The translations under genes were made by a program, and so were the position numbers. Shown here in pieces: positions 34,229 to 43,670 of a stretch of DNA of 64,000 bases (its first letter is position 1; every line of letters starts with the position of its first letter). Location: NCBI GenBank assembly GCA_934438135.1, contig CAKSBP010000007.1:1-64000 (forward strand), in the 5' to 3' direction. The notes beneath the pieces are model-generated. The model ran no database searches. It was not told the DNA's origin and was given only the letters and a program-made list of their open reading frames with translations. This DNA comes from an uncultured Clostridium sp. Its GTDB lineage: Bacteria > Bacillota > Clostridia > Lachnospirales > Lachnospiraceae.

Positions 34229-37200
34229 ATGAGACATAAGTGGCTTACAAAGGGGCTTGCTTCACTTATGGCATTGACAATGGTGGCTGCTATTTCACCA
34301 GCACCGGCAGTAAAAATCAGTGCAGCAGAGAACGAAAAGATAGAAAAGTCGGATTCTGACTATAATTATGCCAAAGCATTTCAGGAATCGTTATATTTCT
34401 ACGATGCCAATATGTGCGGAGAGCAGGATGGAAGGCTTAGTTATCGTGGCGAGTGTCATAAGGAGGATGCAAGTGTTCCATTGATACCAAAGAATGACGA
34501 TGGGGGTGGGACAAACATGTCACAGTCCTTTATCGATGAAAATAAGGAAGTACTTGACCCGGATGGAGACGGAACTTTGGATTTAAGTGGTGGTTTTCAT
34601 GATGCTGGAGACCATGTAAAATTTGGTCTTCCACAAAGCTATTCTGCGTCTACTTTAGGATGGAGTTATTATGAATTTCGTGACTCTTTTATAAATGTCG
34701 GAGAACAGGAGCATATGAAAGATATCTTAAGACATTTCAACGATTATTTCTTAAGCTGTACTTTCCGCGATGACAATGGAAAAGTCGTTGCATTCGCTTA
34801 TCAGATTGGAGATGGTTCTACTGATCATAATTATTGGGGGGCTCCAGAACTTCAGACAACAGCCAGACCAGTTTGGTTTGCAACAAGTGAATCACCAGCA
34901 AGTGACCAGTGTGCGGGAGCAGCAGCATCCCTTACAGTAAATTATTTAAACTTTAAAGATACAGAGCCAGAGTATGCAGCAGAATGTCTGGATACAGCAA
35001 AGGCATTGTATAAATTCGCGAGAAAGAACAGAGGATGTGGCTTCTCCGGTGGATTTTATAATTCAAGCTACGATGAAGATGAAATGTCCTGGGCAGCAGT
35101 ATGGTTAAATATTGCAACAGGTGATAAGAATTATATTACAGATATTACTTCCGTCGATTCACAAGGAAATTACACTGGATATATGAAACGTATCATCAGT
35201 ACCACATCCAGCACTTGGCAGAATATCTGGGTGCATTCCTGGGATACCGTATGGGGTGGTGTATTTGCAAAATTAGCACCAATCACCAATGATCCAGATA
35301 TCTGGTACTATTTTCGTTGGAATATTGAATACTGGTCCGGTGTGAAACATCAAGATACATCCGATGGAACTTACATGGAAAAAACATCAGGCGGTTTCAG
35401 CGTTGCATCTACCTGGGGTTCCTGCCGTTATAATGCAGCTGCGCAGATGTGTGCTATGGTTTATAACAAATACGAAACAAAACAGAGTTTTGTAGAATGG
35501 GCAAAGTCCCAGATGGATTATATATTGGGTGATAATCCAATGGGTGTCTGCTATGAAGTCGGTTATGATGAAAATTCTGCTAAGAATCCTCATCATAGAG
35601 CATCCCACGGTTCTACCACAAACAGCATGGAAGACCCAGCTACAGCAAAACATACTTTATATGGTGCTTTAGTGGGCGGTCCTGATTTTGACGATTATTA
35701 TGAAGATGACCGTACAAACTATGTATACAATGAAGTTGCAATCGACTACAATGCAGGATTTGTTGGTGCACTTGCTGGTCTGTATGAACAGTATGGAAAA
35801 AATCAGAAACCGATGGATTCTATTCCACAGGATACAGACGAGAAGCCATTTTATGCAGAAGCAAAGCTGGAACAGGAAAATACAGAGCGTACCCAGATAA
35901 CTATCCGTGTACATAATGAAACAACCTGCCCTCCAAGATTGGAAGATGGCATCAGTGTCAGATATTTCTTTGATATTTCTGAAATGTTAGATGCCGGACA
36001 GTCTATTAAAGATATTAGTATTGCAGTCATATATGATGAAGCATTAACATGCGATGGCAAGGCAGCAGCTATCAGTAAACCGATTGCATGGGATGAAGAC
36101 AAGGGAATTTACTATGTCGATATTTCCTGGAAGGGTGACAATTTCCATGGAAAACGTGAAATTCAGTTTGCTTTAGTAACGGGACAGGATTCTACATGGA
36201 AAACACATTGGGATCCAACCAATGATTTCAGCCGTGAAAATATCGGTGATGATTTTGCAGAAACTAAAAAGATTCCAGTTTATCTTGATGGTAAACCAGT
36301 TTATGGAGAAGAACCAGGTGCAGCAGCTATGAAACCAATCGTTTCCGCCAGTGTAAAAGGTGTTTCATATGGAGACGAAATTGATTTTACAAATGGCATT
36401 ACACCAATTACTTTAAATGCAGATGTTACAAATGGTGACTCTGTATCAAAAGTTGAGTTTTATGTAAATGATGAAAAAGTTGGTGTGGATACGGATGCTC
36501 CTTATTCGGTAGAATACACACCAGTTCAGAGCAATGAAGAAGAAACAAAAAAACTTGCTATTACAGCAAAAGCGATCACTTCAGACGAAATTACCGTTTC
36601 AAGCAAAGCCTTTAATGTAACTGCAAGATTTTTAGAAGAAGTAAAACCAGTGATTGCAATCACAAGTCCAGAAGATGGTGCAGTCATTGACACGACAAAG
36701 GGTGACAAAACCGCTGAAATCGTAGTTTCTCCAATTGGCGACGGCAAATTTACAAAAGTTGTTGTTTATGCAGATGGCAAGAAAATTGGCGAAGGCGATT
36801 CTACAGGTGCAAAGGTAACTTACACCGCACCAGAAGGTTATGCACCAAATGCTACAGGCGTTTCTAAAGTAAAGATTATGGCAGAAGCAGTTCTTGCATC
36901 TGGAAGAGTGGTAAGCTGTGCTCCAATTACTCTTACAGTAAAACAGGAAATTAATCCAGAAAGCGCCGTCAGCCTTTCTATGAATGTGGACGGAAAAGGA
37001 AGCAGTGCAGAAACAACGATTCAGAGAAGATATACGATTACCAACAACGGGACAAAACCAGTTGATTTATCCAAGGTAAAAATCCGTTACTACTATACAA
37101 AGGAATCTACCGTTTCCCAGACATTTTTCTGCGATGCAGCAGGAATGAACTTCGACGGTGCACCTTACTACTTAGATGCAGCGAAGAATATCAAAGGTGA

Positions 37201-37420
37201 TTTTATAACGATTAGCGGAAATGACTGCTATCTGGAAATTTCTTTCGCTGATATCGGCTATGATTTACAGCCTGGAAAATCCATCTCGATAGATACCAGA
37301 TTTGCAAATTCCAGCTGGGCAGCAATGGATCAGACAAATGATTATTCTTATGATGGCGGAGATAGCATTGTTATGATGTATGACGGAGCAGTTGTACAGG
37401 GAGTGGAGCCAGAGGAATAA
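34229..37420 (+). CDS. secreted GH9 endoglucanase with CBM3 and Ig-like modules
   Basis: A 1063-residue extracellular cellulase. The order is a signal peptide (about 1-33), GH9 catalytic domain (about 45-525), CBM3c-type module (about 545-690), two Ig-like spacers (about 705-800 and 805-905) and a C-terminal CBM3 (about 915-1060). The catalytic site shows Asp125 and Asp128 in FHDAGDHVKFG and the acid Glu502 in YNEVAIDYN. The GH9-CBM3c pairing is typical of processive endoglucanases. There is no dockerin or SLH, so it is a free enzyme, unlike cellulosomal ones. It resembles the free GH9 cellulases of plant-degrading Lachnospiraceae. Confidence 0.92.
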   Translation: MRHKWLTKGLASLMALTMVAAISPAPAVKISAAENEKIEKSDSDYNYAKAFQESLYFYDANMCGEQDGRLSYRGECHKEDASVPLIPKNDDGGGTNMSQSFIDENKEVLDPDGDGTLDLSGGFHDAGDHVKFGLPQSYSASTLGWSYYEFRDSFINVGEQEHMKDILRHFNDYFLSCTFRDDNGKVVAFAYQIGDGSTDHNYWGAPELQTTARPVWFATSESPASDQCAGAAASLTVNYLNFKDTEPEYAAECLDTAKALYKFARKNRGCGFSGGFYNSSYDEDEMSWAAVWLNIATGDKNYITDITSVDSQGNYTGYMKRIISTTSSTWQNIWVHSWDTVWGGVFAKLAPITNDPDIWYYFRWNIEYWSGVKHQDTSDGTYMEKTSGGFSVASTWGSCRYNAAAQMCAMVYNKYETKQSFVEWAKSQMDYILGDNPMGVCYEVGYDENSAKNPHHRASHGSTTNSMEDPATAKHTLYGALVGGPDFDDYYEDDRTNYVYNEVAIDYNAGFVGALAGLYEQYGKNQKPMDSIPQDTDEKPFYAEAKLEQENTERTQITIRVHNETTCPPRLEDGISVRYFFDISEMLDAGQSIKDISIAVIYDEALTCDGKAAAISKPIAWDEDKGIYYVDISWKGDNFHGKREIQFALVTGQDSTWKTHWDPTNDFSRENIGDDFAETKKIPVYLDGKPVYGEEPGAAAMKPIVSASVKGVSYGDEIDFTNGITPITLNADVTNGDSVSKVEFYVNDEKVGVDTDAPYSVEYTPVQSNEEETKKLAITAKAITSDEITVSSKAFNVTARFLEEVKPVIAITSPEDGAVIDTTKGDKTAEIVVSPIGDGKFTKVVVYADGKKIGEGDSTGAKVTYTAPEGYAPNATGVSKVKIMAEAVLASGRVVSCAPITLTVKQEINPESAVSLSMNVDGKGSSAETTIQRRYTITNNGTKPVDLSKVKIRYYYTKESTVSQTFFCDAAGMNFDGAPYYLDAAKNIKGDFITISGNDCYLEISFADIGYDLQPGKSISIDTRFANSSWAAMDQTNDYSYDGGDSIVMMYDGAVVQGVEPEE

Positions 37421-37472
37421 TTTTATAGTTTTCAGTCTTTTCATGTTTCTACTTTACAATTCTTCCAAAGCA

Positions 37473-37516
37473 TGGTATAGTTTCACCGGATGGTATTTCT
37501 TCGGAAAGCTATACCA
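37473..37516 (+). promoter_or_regulatory. hairpin leader before panB, possible pan motif RNA
   Basis: TGGTATAG (37473-37480) pairs exactly with CTATACCA (37509-37516). Inside are TTT/AAA and CCG/CGG helices with unpaired C and A between them. The pan motif is a known conserved hairpin with bulged adenosines found before panB, panC or panD in Firmicutes, so position and shape fit. I could not compare the consensus, hence the low confidence. The hairpin ends about 100 nt before panB. Confidence 0.4.
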
Positions 37517-37618
37517 GTAAAAATTACATACAGGTGATAGCAGAGACATCCACGATTTCTCGAAGATAGTAAAAGGACATACGAAGTATGCTTTTATACA
37601 GAAATGGAGGAGTAAAGG

Positions 37619-38452
37619 ATGAAACAGACAGTTACAACCTTTCAGAAAATGAAAAATTCAAATCAGAAAATATCTATGCTGACCGCATATGATTACACAA
37701 TGGCAAAGCTTGTTGACGAAGCAGGAATCGAAGGCATTTTAGTAGGGGACTCCCTCGGAATGGTTATGCTTGGTTATGAAAATACATTAAGTGTTACCAT
37801 GGAGGATATGATTCACCATGCAAGAGCCGTTTCGAGAGGAGCCAAAAACGCACTCGTTGTCATTGATATGCCGTTCATGTCTTATCAGACATCCGTTTAT
37901 GATGCAGTAAAAAATGCAGGAAGATTAATTCAAGAAGGAAATGGAACCGCAGTAAAATTAGAAGGCGGTAAAAAAGTATGCCCACACATTAAGGCGATTA
38001 CGGAGGCCTCTATTCCAGTTATGGCTCATCTTGGTCTGACTCCACAGTCTGTCCATGAATTTGGGGGTTATAAAGTACAGGGGAAAACAGAGGATGCAGT
38101 GAAAAAGCTGTTAGAAGATGCAAAAGCAGTCGAAGAAGCTGGTGCATTTGCATTGGTTTTAGAATGTGTTCCAGATAAAATTGCAAAGAAAGTAACCGAA
38201 AGTCTGAGCATTCCAACCATTGGAATCGGTGCAGGAAAATATTGTGATGGACAGATTTTAGTTTATCAGGATTTACTTGGTATGTATGAAGATATGACAC
38301 CGAAATTTGTAAAACGGTATGGTGAGGTTGGGCAGGCAATGAAAGAGGCATTTGCTGCTTATAAAAAAGAAGTGAGCGACGGAAGTTTCCCAGATGAAGC
38401 GCATAGTTTTCATGTAGAGGAACGGGTTTTAAAATGCGTTGGGGAGGACTAA
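37619..38452 (+). CDS. panB: 3-methyl-2-oxobutanoate hydroxymethyltransferase
   Basis: A 277-residue enzyme that makes ketopantoate from 2-oxoisovalerate and methylene-tetrahydrofolate, the first step of pantothenate synthesis. Motifs include MLTAYDYTMAKLVDEAG, VGDSLGMVMLGY, MAHLGLTPQSV and IPTIGIGAGKYCDGQILV. It is the first gene of panB-panC-panD-coaBC, with GGAGGAG before the ATG. Confidence 0.97.
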   Translation: MKQTVTTFQKMKNSNQKISMLTAYDYTMAKLVDEAGIEGILVGDSLGMVMLGYENTLSVTMEDMIHHARAVSRGAKNALVVIDMPFMSYQTSVYDAVKNAGRLIQEGNGTAVKLEGGKKVCPHIKAITEASIPVMAHLGLTPQSVHEFGGYKVQGKTEDAVKKLLEDAKAVEEAGAFALVLECVPDKIAKKVTESLSIPTIGIGAGKYCDGQILVYQDLLGMYEDMTPKFVKRYGEVGQAMKEAFAAYKKEVSDGSFPDEAHSFHVEERVLKCVGED

Positions 38453-38456
38453 AAAG

Positions 38457-39326
38457 ATGAAGGTTAAAATCGTAAAAACAGTAAAAGAAGTCAAGGATTT
38501 TGTAAATCAGGCAGAAAAAGAGGGAAAGAGTGTTGGATTTGTACCAACGATGGGATATTTGCATAATGGACATAGAAGTTTAATTCACCGTGCCAGAAAG
38601 GAAAATGATGTTGTAGTTGTCAGTATTTTCGTCAATCCAAAGCAGTTTGGGCCAAACGAAGACCTGGCTTCCTATCCAAGAGATTTAAATAGGGATGCAG
38701 CTCTTTGTGACGAAGAAGGCGTTGATTTGATTTTCAATCCAGAGCCAGAAGAAATGTATGGTGAAGATTTTTACTCTTATGTTGGTGTAAATGTTTTATC
38801 TGAAAAACTCTGTGGTAAAACCCGTCCGATTCATTTTCAGGGTGTGTGTACTGTTGTTTTAAAATTGTTCAACATTGTAAAACCAGACAGAGCGTATTTT
38901 GGACAGAAGGATGCCCAGCAGCTGGCAATTATTAAACGTATGGTATTGGATTTAAATTTGGATATTGATGTAAAAGGATGCCCAATTGTACGTGAAGAAG
39001 ACGGTCTGGCAATGAGCTCAAGAAATACGTATTTAAATAAAAAAGAAAGAAAAGCAGCATTGATTCTTTCACAGTCTTTACAGCTTGCTAAAAGAAAAGC
39101 AGCAGGTGGCGATAGAAATCTTGCTGAGATTTTAAGAGAGATGCGGACTTTGATTGAAATGGAACCTCTTGCAAAAATAGATTATCTGGAAGCAGTTGAT
39201 ATTACAACGGTTCAGCCGGTAACAGAATTGACAGAGAACACCATGATTGCCATGGCAGTTTATATTGGAAAAACAAGACTGATTGACAACTGCATGGTAT
39301 TAGAGGAGGCAGCTGCATGCAGGTAA
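38457..39326 (+). CDS. panC: pantothenate synthetase
   Basis: A 289-residue ligase joining pantoate and beta-alanine with ATP. The nucleotide-binding PTMGYLHNGHRSLI and the FGQKDAQQ and SSRNTYL motifs are present. The ATG at 38457, 4 bp after the panB stop and preceded by GGGGAGG, fits the family start; a TTG-initiated form 18 bases upstream is unlikely. Its end overlaps panD by 10 bp. Confidence 0.96.
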   Translation: MKVKIVKTVKEVKDFVNQAEKEGKSVGFVPTMGYLHNGHRSLIHRARKENDVVVVSIFVNPKQFGPNEDLASYPRDLNRDAALCDEEGVDLIFNPEPEEMYGEDFYSYVGVNVLSEKLCGKTRPIHFQGVCTVVLKLFNIVKPDRAYFGQKDAQQLAIIKRMVLDLNLDIDVKGCPIVREEDGLAMSSRNTYLNKKERKAALILSQSLQLAKRKAAGGDRNLAEILREMRTLIEMEPLAKIDYLEAVDITTVQPVTELTENTMIAMAVYIGKTRLIDNCMVLEEAAACR

Positions 39327-39706
39327 CTATGTTAAAAGGAAAAATCCATCGTGCAACTGTCACGCAGGCAGAGCTTAACTATGTTGGAAGCATTACGATT
39401 GATCCACTCTTATTAGAAGCAGCTGGGATTTTTGAATACGAGCAGGTTCATATTGTGGATATAAACAATGGAAGCCGTTTTGAAACCTATACCATTGCTG
39501 GTGAACCTGGCAGTGGGATTATTTGCCTCAATGGTGCAGCAGCCCGTATGGTACAGACTGGTGATAAGATAATTATTATGGCTTATGCACAGATGGAACT
39601 TGAAGAAATAAAAGAACATAAACCAAATGTTGTTTTGGTTGACAAAGAAAATCACGTAAAAGAAGTTTTCCAATATGAAAAGCATGGTACATTTGAGGAG
39701 GACTAA
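39317..39706 (+). CDS. panD: aspartate 1-decarboxylase proenzyme
   Basis: A 129-residue pyruvoyl enzyme that makes beta-alanine from aspartate. The processing site is Gly24-Ser25 in YVGSITID, where self-cleavage creates the pyruvoyl group on Ser25. Counting from the ATG at 39317 gives the same numbering as characterised enzymes, which supports this start over the internal ATG at 39329. Its gene ends 1 bp before coaBC. Confidence 0.95.
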   Translation: MQVTMLKGKIHRATVTQAELNYVGSITIDPLLLEAAGIFEYEQVHIVDINNGSRFETYTIAGEPGSGIICLNGAAARMVQTGDKIIIMAYAQMELEEIKEHKPNVVLVDKENHVKEVFQYEKHGTFEED

Positions 39707-39707
39707 G

Positions 39708-40901
39708 ATGGACTTAACAGGAAAGACCATTGTGATTGGCGTGACAGGAAGCATTGCGGCTTACAAAATGGCAGACCTGACAAGCCGTCTTGTAAAGCAG
39801 GGATGTAATGTCCACGTCATTATGACTAAAAATGCAGCGAATTTTATACATCCGATTACCTTTGAAACACTGACCTCTCATAAATGCCTAATCGATACAT
39901 TCGACCGGAATTTTGAATTTCAGGTAGAGCACATTTCCCTTGCAAAGCAGGCTGATGTTATGCTGATAGCACCAGCTTCCGCTAATGTTATTGGAAAAAT
40001 GGCAAATGGTATTGCAGATGACATGCTGACAACAACGTATCTTGCTATGAAATGTCCGATTTTAGTAGCACCAGCCATGAATACCCGTATGTTTGAAAAT
40101 TCAATTGTTCAGGATAATATTGAGAAGCTTAGAAAATATGGTTGTCAGATGATTTCACCTGCAAGTGGTCATCTTGCCTGCGGCGATACTGGTTCTGGAA
40201 AACTGGCAGATTTGGATACAATTTATGCTCATCTGGAATATGCTCTGACTGATAAAAAGGATTTATCTGGAAAAAACATTCTGGTAACAGCCGGTCCAAC
40301 CCAGGAAGCATTGGATCCGGTTAGATATCTTACCAATCATTCTTCTGGAAAAATGGGATATGCCATTGCCAAAGCAGCAGCGAACCGAGGTGCCAATGTG
40401 ACATTGATTTCAGGTCAGACTGTGCTGGATACGCCATTGTTTGTGAAAAAAGTTCCTGTTGTCAGTGCAGAGGATATGTATCAGGCGGTGAAAGAGCAGA
40501 TAGCTGGGCAGGATATTGTAGTTATGTCAGCAGCTGTTGCAGATTACCGCCCATCGCAGTATATGTCCGAGAAAATCAAGAAAAAGGACGAGGATATGTC
40601 GATTCCATTGGAGCGGACAACGGATATTCTTGGATATCTTGGAAGCCTTGACAAGAAGCCGTTTCTTTGCGGGTTTGCTATGGAAACGGAGCATCTTCTG
40701 GAGCGTGCAAAACAAAAGCTTATGAAAAAGCATCTGAACATGATTGTGGCAAACAATTTAAAAGATACGGGAGCAGGATTTCAGGGGGATACGAATAAAA
40801 TTACCATCGTCACAAAGGATGTGGAGAAGAGTCTGCCGATTATGTCGAAGGAAGATGTAGCTGGGGAGATACTGGATGCGATTGTGGAGATGGGAGAATA
40901 A
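39708..40901 (+). CDS. coaBC: bifunctional phosphopantothenoylcysteine decarboxylase/synthetase
   Basis: A 397-residue two-domain enzyme of CoA synthesis. The N-terminal flavin-dependent decarboxylase (CoaC) has GSIAAYK, the catalytic His in VEHISLA, APAMNTRMFEN and the Cys in HLACGDTGSGKLAD. The C-terminal synthetase (CoaB) begins near residue 185 with VTAGPTQEALDPVRYLTNHS. The start at 39708 has GAGGAGG 6 bases upstream. Placing it behind panBCD lets one transcript cover most of the route to CoA; the operon would also supply the phosphopantetheine used by the polyene ACP. Confidence 0.96.
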   Translation: MDLTGKTIVIGVTGSIAAYKMADLTSRLVKQGCNVHVIMTKNAANFIHPITFETLTSHKCLIDTFDRNFEFQVEHISLAKQADVMLIAPASANVIGKMANGIADDMLTTTYLAMKCPILVAPAMNTRMFENSIVQDNIEKLRKYGCQMISPASGHLACGDTGSGKLADLDTIYAHLEYALTDKKDLSGKNILVTAGPTQEALDPVRYLTNHSSGKMGYAIAKAAANRGANVTLISGQTVLDTPLFVKKVPVVSAEDMYQAVKEQIAGQDIVVMSAAVADYRPSQYMSEKIKKKDEDMSIPLERTTDILGYLGSLDKKPFLCGFAMETEHLLERAKQKLMKKHLNMIVANNLKDTGAGFQGDTNKITIVTKDVEKSLPIMSKEDVAGEILDAIVEMGE

Positions 40902-40968
40902 ATATTGACTGAAAAACAGGAAGGAAAGGACTGGAAAATATACAATCGACTACATACGAGGTATTGTA

Positions 40969-41874
40969 ATGAAAAACGAACATTTATATAAAGAATGTGT
41001 TCTCTGTCCAAGAAAATGTAAAGTGAACCGCTTAGAGGGACAGCGAGGATATTGTAAAGAAACAAGTGAATTAGTGGCAGCGAGGGCAGCACTTCATATG
41101 TGGGAAGAACCTTGCATTTCCGGGGAAGAGGGAAGTGGTGCGGTATTCTTCTCGGGCTGTGCCATGGGCTGTGTGTTCTGCCAAAATCATAATATTGCAG
41201 CAGGAAAAGCGGGTAAGCCAATTACCATAGAACGATTATCGGAAATCTTTCTGGAACTTCAGGAAAAAGGTGCCAATAACATTAATTTGGTAACGCCAAG
41301 TCATTATATTCTTTCTATTATCGAAGCGGTTAAAATGGCAAAAGAAAAAGGGCTTCATCTTCCGGTTGTCTACAATTCCAGCGGATTTGAACTGCCGGAA
41401 ATAGTTCGCCTGCTAGAAGGCTACGTCGACATTTATCTGCCGGATTTTAAATATATGAATGATACGATAGCAAAAAAATATTCCAATGCACCTCATTATG
41501 CAGATTATGCAAAGAAAGCATTAAAAGAAATGTTTCGCCAGACCGGAAAACCAGAATTTGATGAGCGGGGAATGATGAAGAAAGGAATCATTGTCAGACA
41601 CCTGGTTCTGCCAGAGCATACGGAGGATTCTAAGAAGATTGTAAAATATTTGTACGAAACGTATGGAGATGATATTTACATCAGTATTATGAATCAGTAT
41701 ACGCCGTTGGAACAGGTGGCAGCTTATCCAGAGTTGAATCGTCCGTTGACGGATAAGGAATACGATGAGGTCGTGGACTATGCGGTTGATTTGGGTGTTG
41801 AGAATGGGTTCATTCAGGAGGGGGAAACGGCGAAGGATAGTTTTATTCCAGAGTTTAATTGTGAAGGAGTGTAA
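40969..41874 (+). CDS. radical SAM protein, PflX-like
   Basis: A 301-residue radical SAM protein of the COG1313 group (distant from pyruvate formate-lyase activating enzyme). The cluster motif is CAMGCVFCQN. There is also an N-terminal CVLCPRKCKVNRLEGQRGYC cysteine region typical of this subfamily. The true substrate is unknown. It lies 67 bp after coaBC with no strong ribosome site and is convergent with the rib operon. Confidence 0.85.
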   Translation: MKNEHLYKECVLCPRKCKVNRLEGQRGYCKETSELVAARAALHMWEEPCISGEEGSGAVFFSGCAMGCVFCQNHNIAAGKAGKPITIERLSEIFLELQEKGANNINLVTPSHYILSIIEAVKMAKEKGLHLPVVYNSSGFELPEIVRLLEGYVDIYLPDFKYMNDTIAKKYSNAPHYADYAKKALKEMFRQTGKPEFDERGMMKKGIIVRHLVLPEHTEDSKKIVKYLYETYGDDIYISIMNQYTPLEQVAAYPELNRPLTDKEYDEVVDYAVDLGVENGFIQEGETAKDSFIPEFNCEGV

Positions 41875-41912
41875 TAAAATTACAGAGGTTCATTACTATA
41901 TAGAGAAGCAGT

Positions 41913-41960
41913 AAAAAACCCACAGATGTACAGAATAAAATCTGAGTATCTGTGGGACTT
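41913..41960. terminator. bidirectional terminator between radical SAM gene and rib operon
   Basis: CCCACAGAT (41919-41927) and ATCTGTGGG (41948-41956) form an exact 9-bp stem. On the minus strand it is followed by six T, giving a strong end for the rib operon; on the plus strand by a short CTTTT. Confidence 0.8.
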
Positions 41961-41977
41961 TTGCGGTTATTTGAAGA

Positions 41978-42439
41978 TTATATGGTTTTTAATAGATTAA
42001 TCATCTCCACAGCTGACAGTGCACAGTCGTACCCCTTATTACCGGCCTTTGTACCAGCACGCTCGATAGCCTGTTCAATATTATCAGTTGTCAGAACACC
42101 GAACAGCACAGGAACGCCTGTATTCATGGAAACCTGTGCAACACCTTTGGAAACTTCATTGCAGACATAATCATAATGGGAAGTTGCACCACGGATAACG
42201 GCACCAAGGCAGATAACAGCATCGTATTTGCCTGATTCAGCCATACGTTTAGCGACAACAGGAATTTCAAATGCACCTGGAACCCAGGCAAGTGTGATGT
42301 CGTCGTCATTTACGCCATGACGGACAAGACCATCCACAGCACCACTTACTAATTTGCTTACGATAAAATCATTGAATCTTGCTGCTACAATACCAATTTT
42401 TGCTTCTTTTGCGACTAATTTTCCTTCTAATGTTTTCAT
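41978..42439 (-). CDS. ribH: 6,7-dimethyl-8-ribityllumazine synthase
   Basis: A 153-residue enzyme that joins the two riboflavin precursors. Motifs are IVAARFNDFIVSKLVSGA, WVPGAFEIP, AVIRGATSHYDYV and VPVLFGVLTT. It is the last gene of the rib operon, 28 bp after ribBA. The product normally assembles into icosahedral or pentameric shells. Confidence 0.97.
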   Translation of the reverse strand: MKTLEGKLVAKEAKIGIVAARFNDFIVSKLVSGAVDGLVRHGVNDDDITLAWVPGAFEIPVVAKRMAESGKYDAVICLGAVIRGATSHYDYVCNEVSKGVAQVSMNTGVPVLFGVLTTDNIEQAIERAGTKAGNKGYDCALSAVEMINLLKTI

Positions 42440-42467
42440 AGTAAATTCTCCTTTTCTATTGCTTTGA

Positions 42468-43658
42468 TTATAATAAATGTCCCATGCGGACTTTTTTGGT
42501 GTTTAAATAAAATGCATCGTATTTTGTCGGCTGAATATGTAATGGAATCCGTTTATGGATTTTTACACCATATTCTGCAAGCTGGCTGATTTTGTCGGGA
42601 TTGTTGGTAATCAGGTTGATTTCGTTGACACCAAGCTCTTTTAACATATCAGCAGCGGGGTAGTAATCCCGGAGGTCTTCTTCAAACCCAAGTTTTAAAT
42701 TGGCATCGACAGTATCGTAACCTTCATCCTGAAGAGCGTATGCTTTGATTTTGTTAATCAGTCCGATACCACGGCCTTCCTGCCTTAAATAAAGAAGAAC
42801 GCCACGGCCTGCAGTACTGATTAATTTCAGGGATTCCTGAAGCTGCTTTCCACAATCGCATTTGGCGGAGCCAAGAACATCGCCAGTCAGACATTCAGAA
42901 TGCATTCTGGTTAAAACAGGTTCTTTTGTATGAATGTTACCCATGGTTAAGGCAATATGATGGGAACCGTTTGATTTGTCAATGAATCCATATATTTTGA
43001 ACATACCATATTCTGTTGGCAGGTTTGCACAGGAAACACGTTCCATAAGCTGACAGTTTTGTTTCATATAGGATTGAAGCTGCGCAATGGTAATGATTTT
43101 CAAATCATGTTCTTTGGAAAAGGAAAGGAGTTCTTTGGTACGCATCATAGTGCCGTCTTCCCGCATGATTTCACAACAGAGTCCGCATTCTTTTAAGCCG
43201 GAAAGACGCATTAAATCAACGGTTGCTTCTGTATGTCCGTTTCGCTCTAATACACCGTGAGGTTTTGAAATCAGAGGAAACATATGCCCTGGACGGCGGA
43301 AATCTTCTGGTTTTGCATCCGCAGCGACGGTCATTCGGGCAGTCAATCCACGTTCTACTGCGGAAATTCCAGTTGTTGTGTCGATATAATCGATGGAAGC
43401 AGTAAATGCGGTTTCGTGGTTATCAGTGTTATGGGCAACCATCGGCTCCAGACAGAGTTTATGAGCAAGAGCCTGTGACATCGGCATGCAGATAAGTCCT
43501 TTTGCATAAGATGCCATAAAGTTTACGTTTTCGGTTGTGGCAAATTCAGCAGCACAGATTAAATCACCTTCATTCTCACGGTCTTCATCATCTATAACCA
43601 TGATAAGTTTTCCATTTTTTAATTCTTCTAATGCTTCTTCAATTGTATGAAAGTCCAT
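42468..43658 (-). CDS. ribBA: 3,4-dihydroxy-2-butanone-4-phosphate synthase / GTP cyclohydrolase II
   Basis: A 396-residue bifunctional enzyme supplying both branches of riboflavin synthesis. The N-terminal RibB domain (about 1-200) has DDEDRENEGDLI and GHTEATVDLMRL. The C-terminal RibA domain has the zinc cysteines in HSECLTGDVLGSAKCDCGKQ and LRQEGRGIGLINK. AGGAGG lies before the ATG. It is third in the operon, 12 bp after ribE. Confidence 0.97.
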   Translation of the reverse strand: MDFHTIEEALEELKNGKLIMVIDDEDRENEGDLICAAEFATTENVNFMASYAKGLICMPMSQALAHKLCLEPMVAHNTDNHETAFTASIDYIDTTTGISAVERGLTARMTVAADAKPEDFRRPGHMFPLISKPHGVLERNGHTEATVDLMRLSGLKECGLCCEIMREDGTMMRTKELLSFSKEHDLKIITIAQLQSYMKQNCQLMERVSCANLPTEYGMFKIYGFIDKSNGSHHIALTMGNIHTKEPVLTRMHSECLTGDVLGSAKCDCGKQLQESLKLISTAGRGVLLYLRQEGRGIGLINKIKAYALQDEGYDTVDANLKLGFEEDLRDYYPAADMLKELGVNEINLITNNPDKISQLAEYGVKIHKRIPLHIQPTKYDAFYLNTKKVRMGHLL

Positions 43659-43670
43659 AGTACTCCTCCT

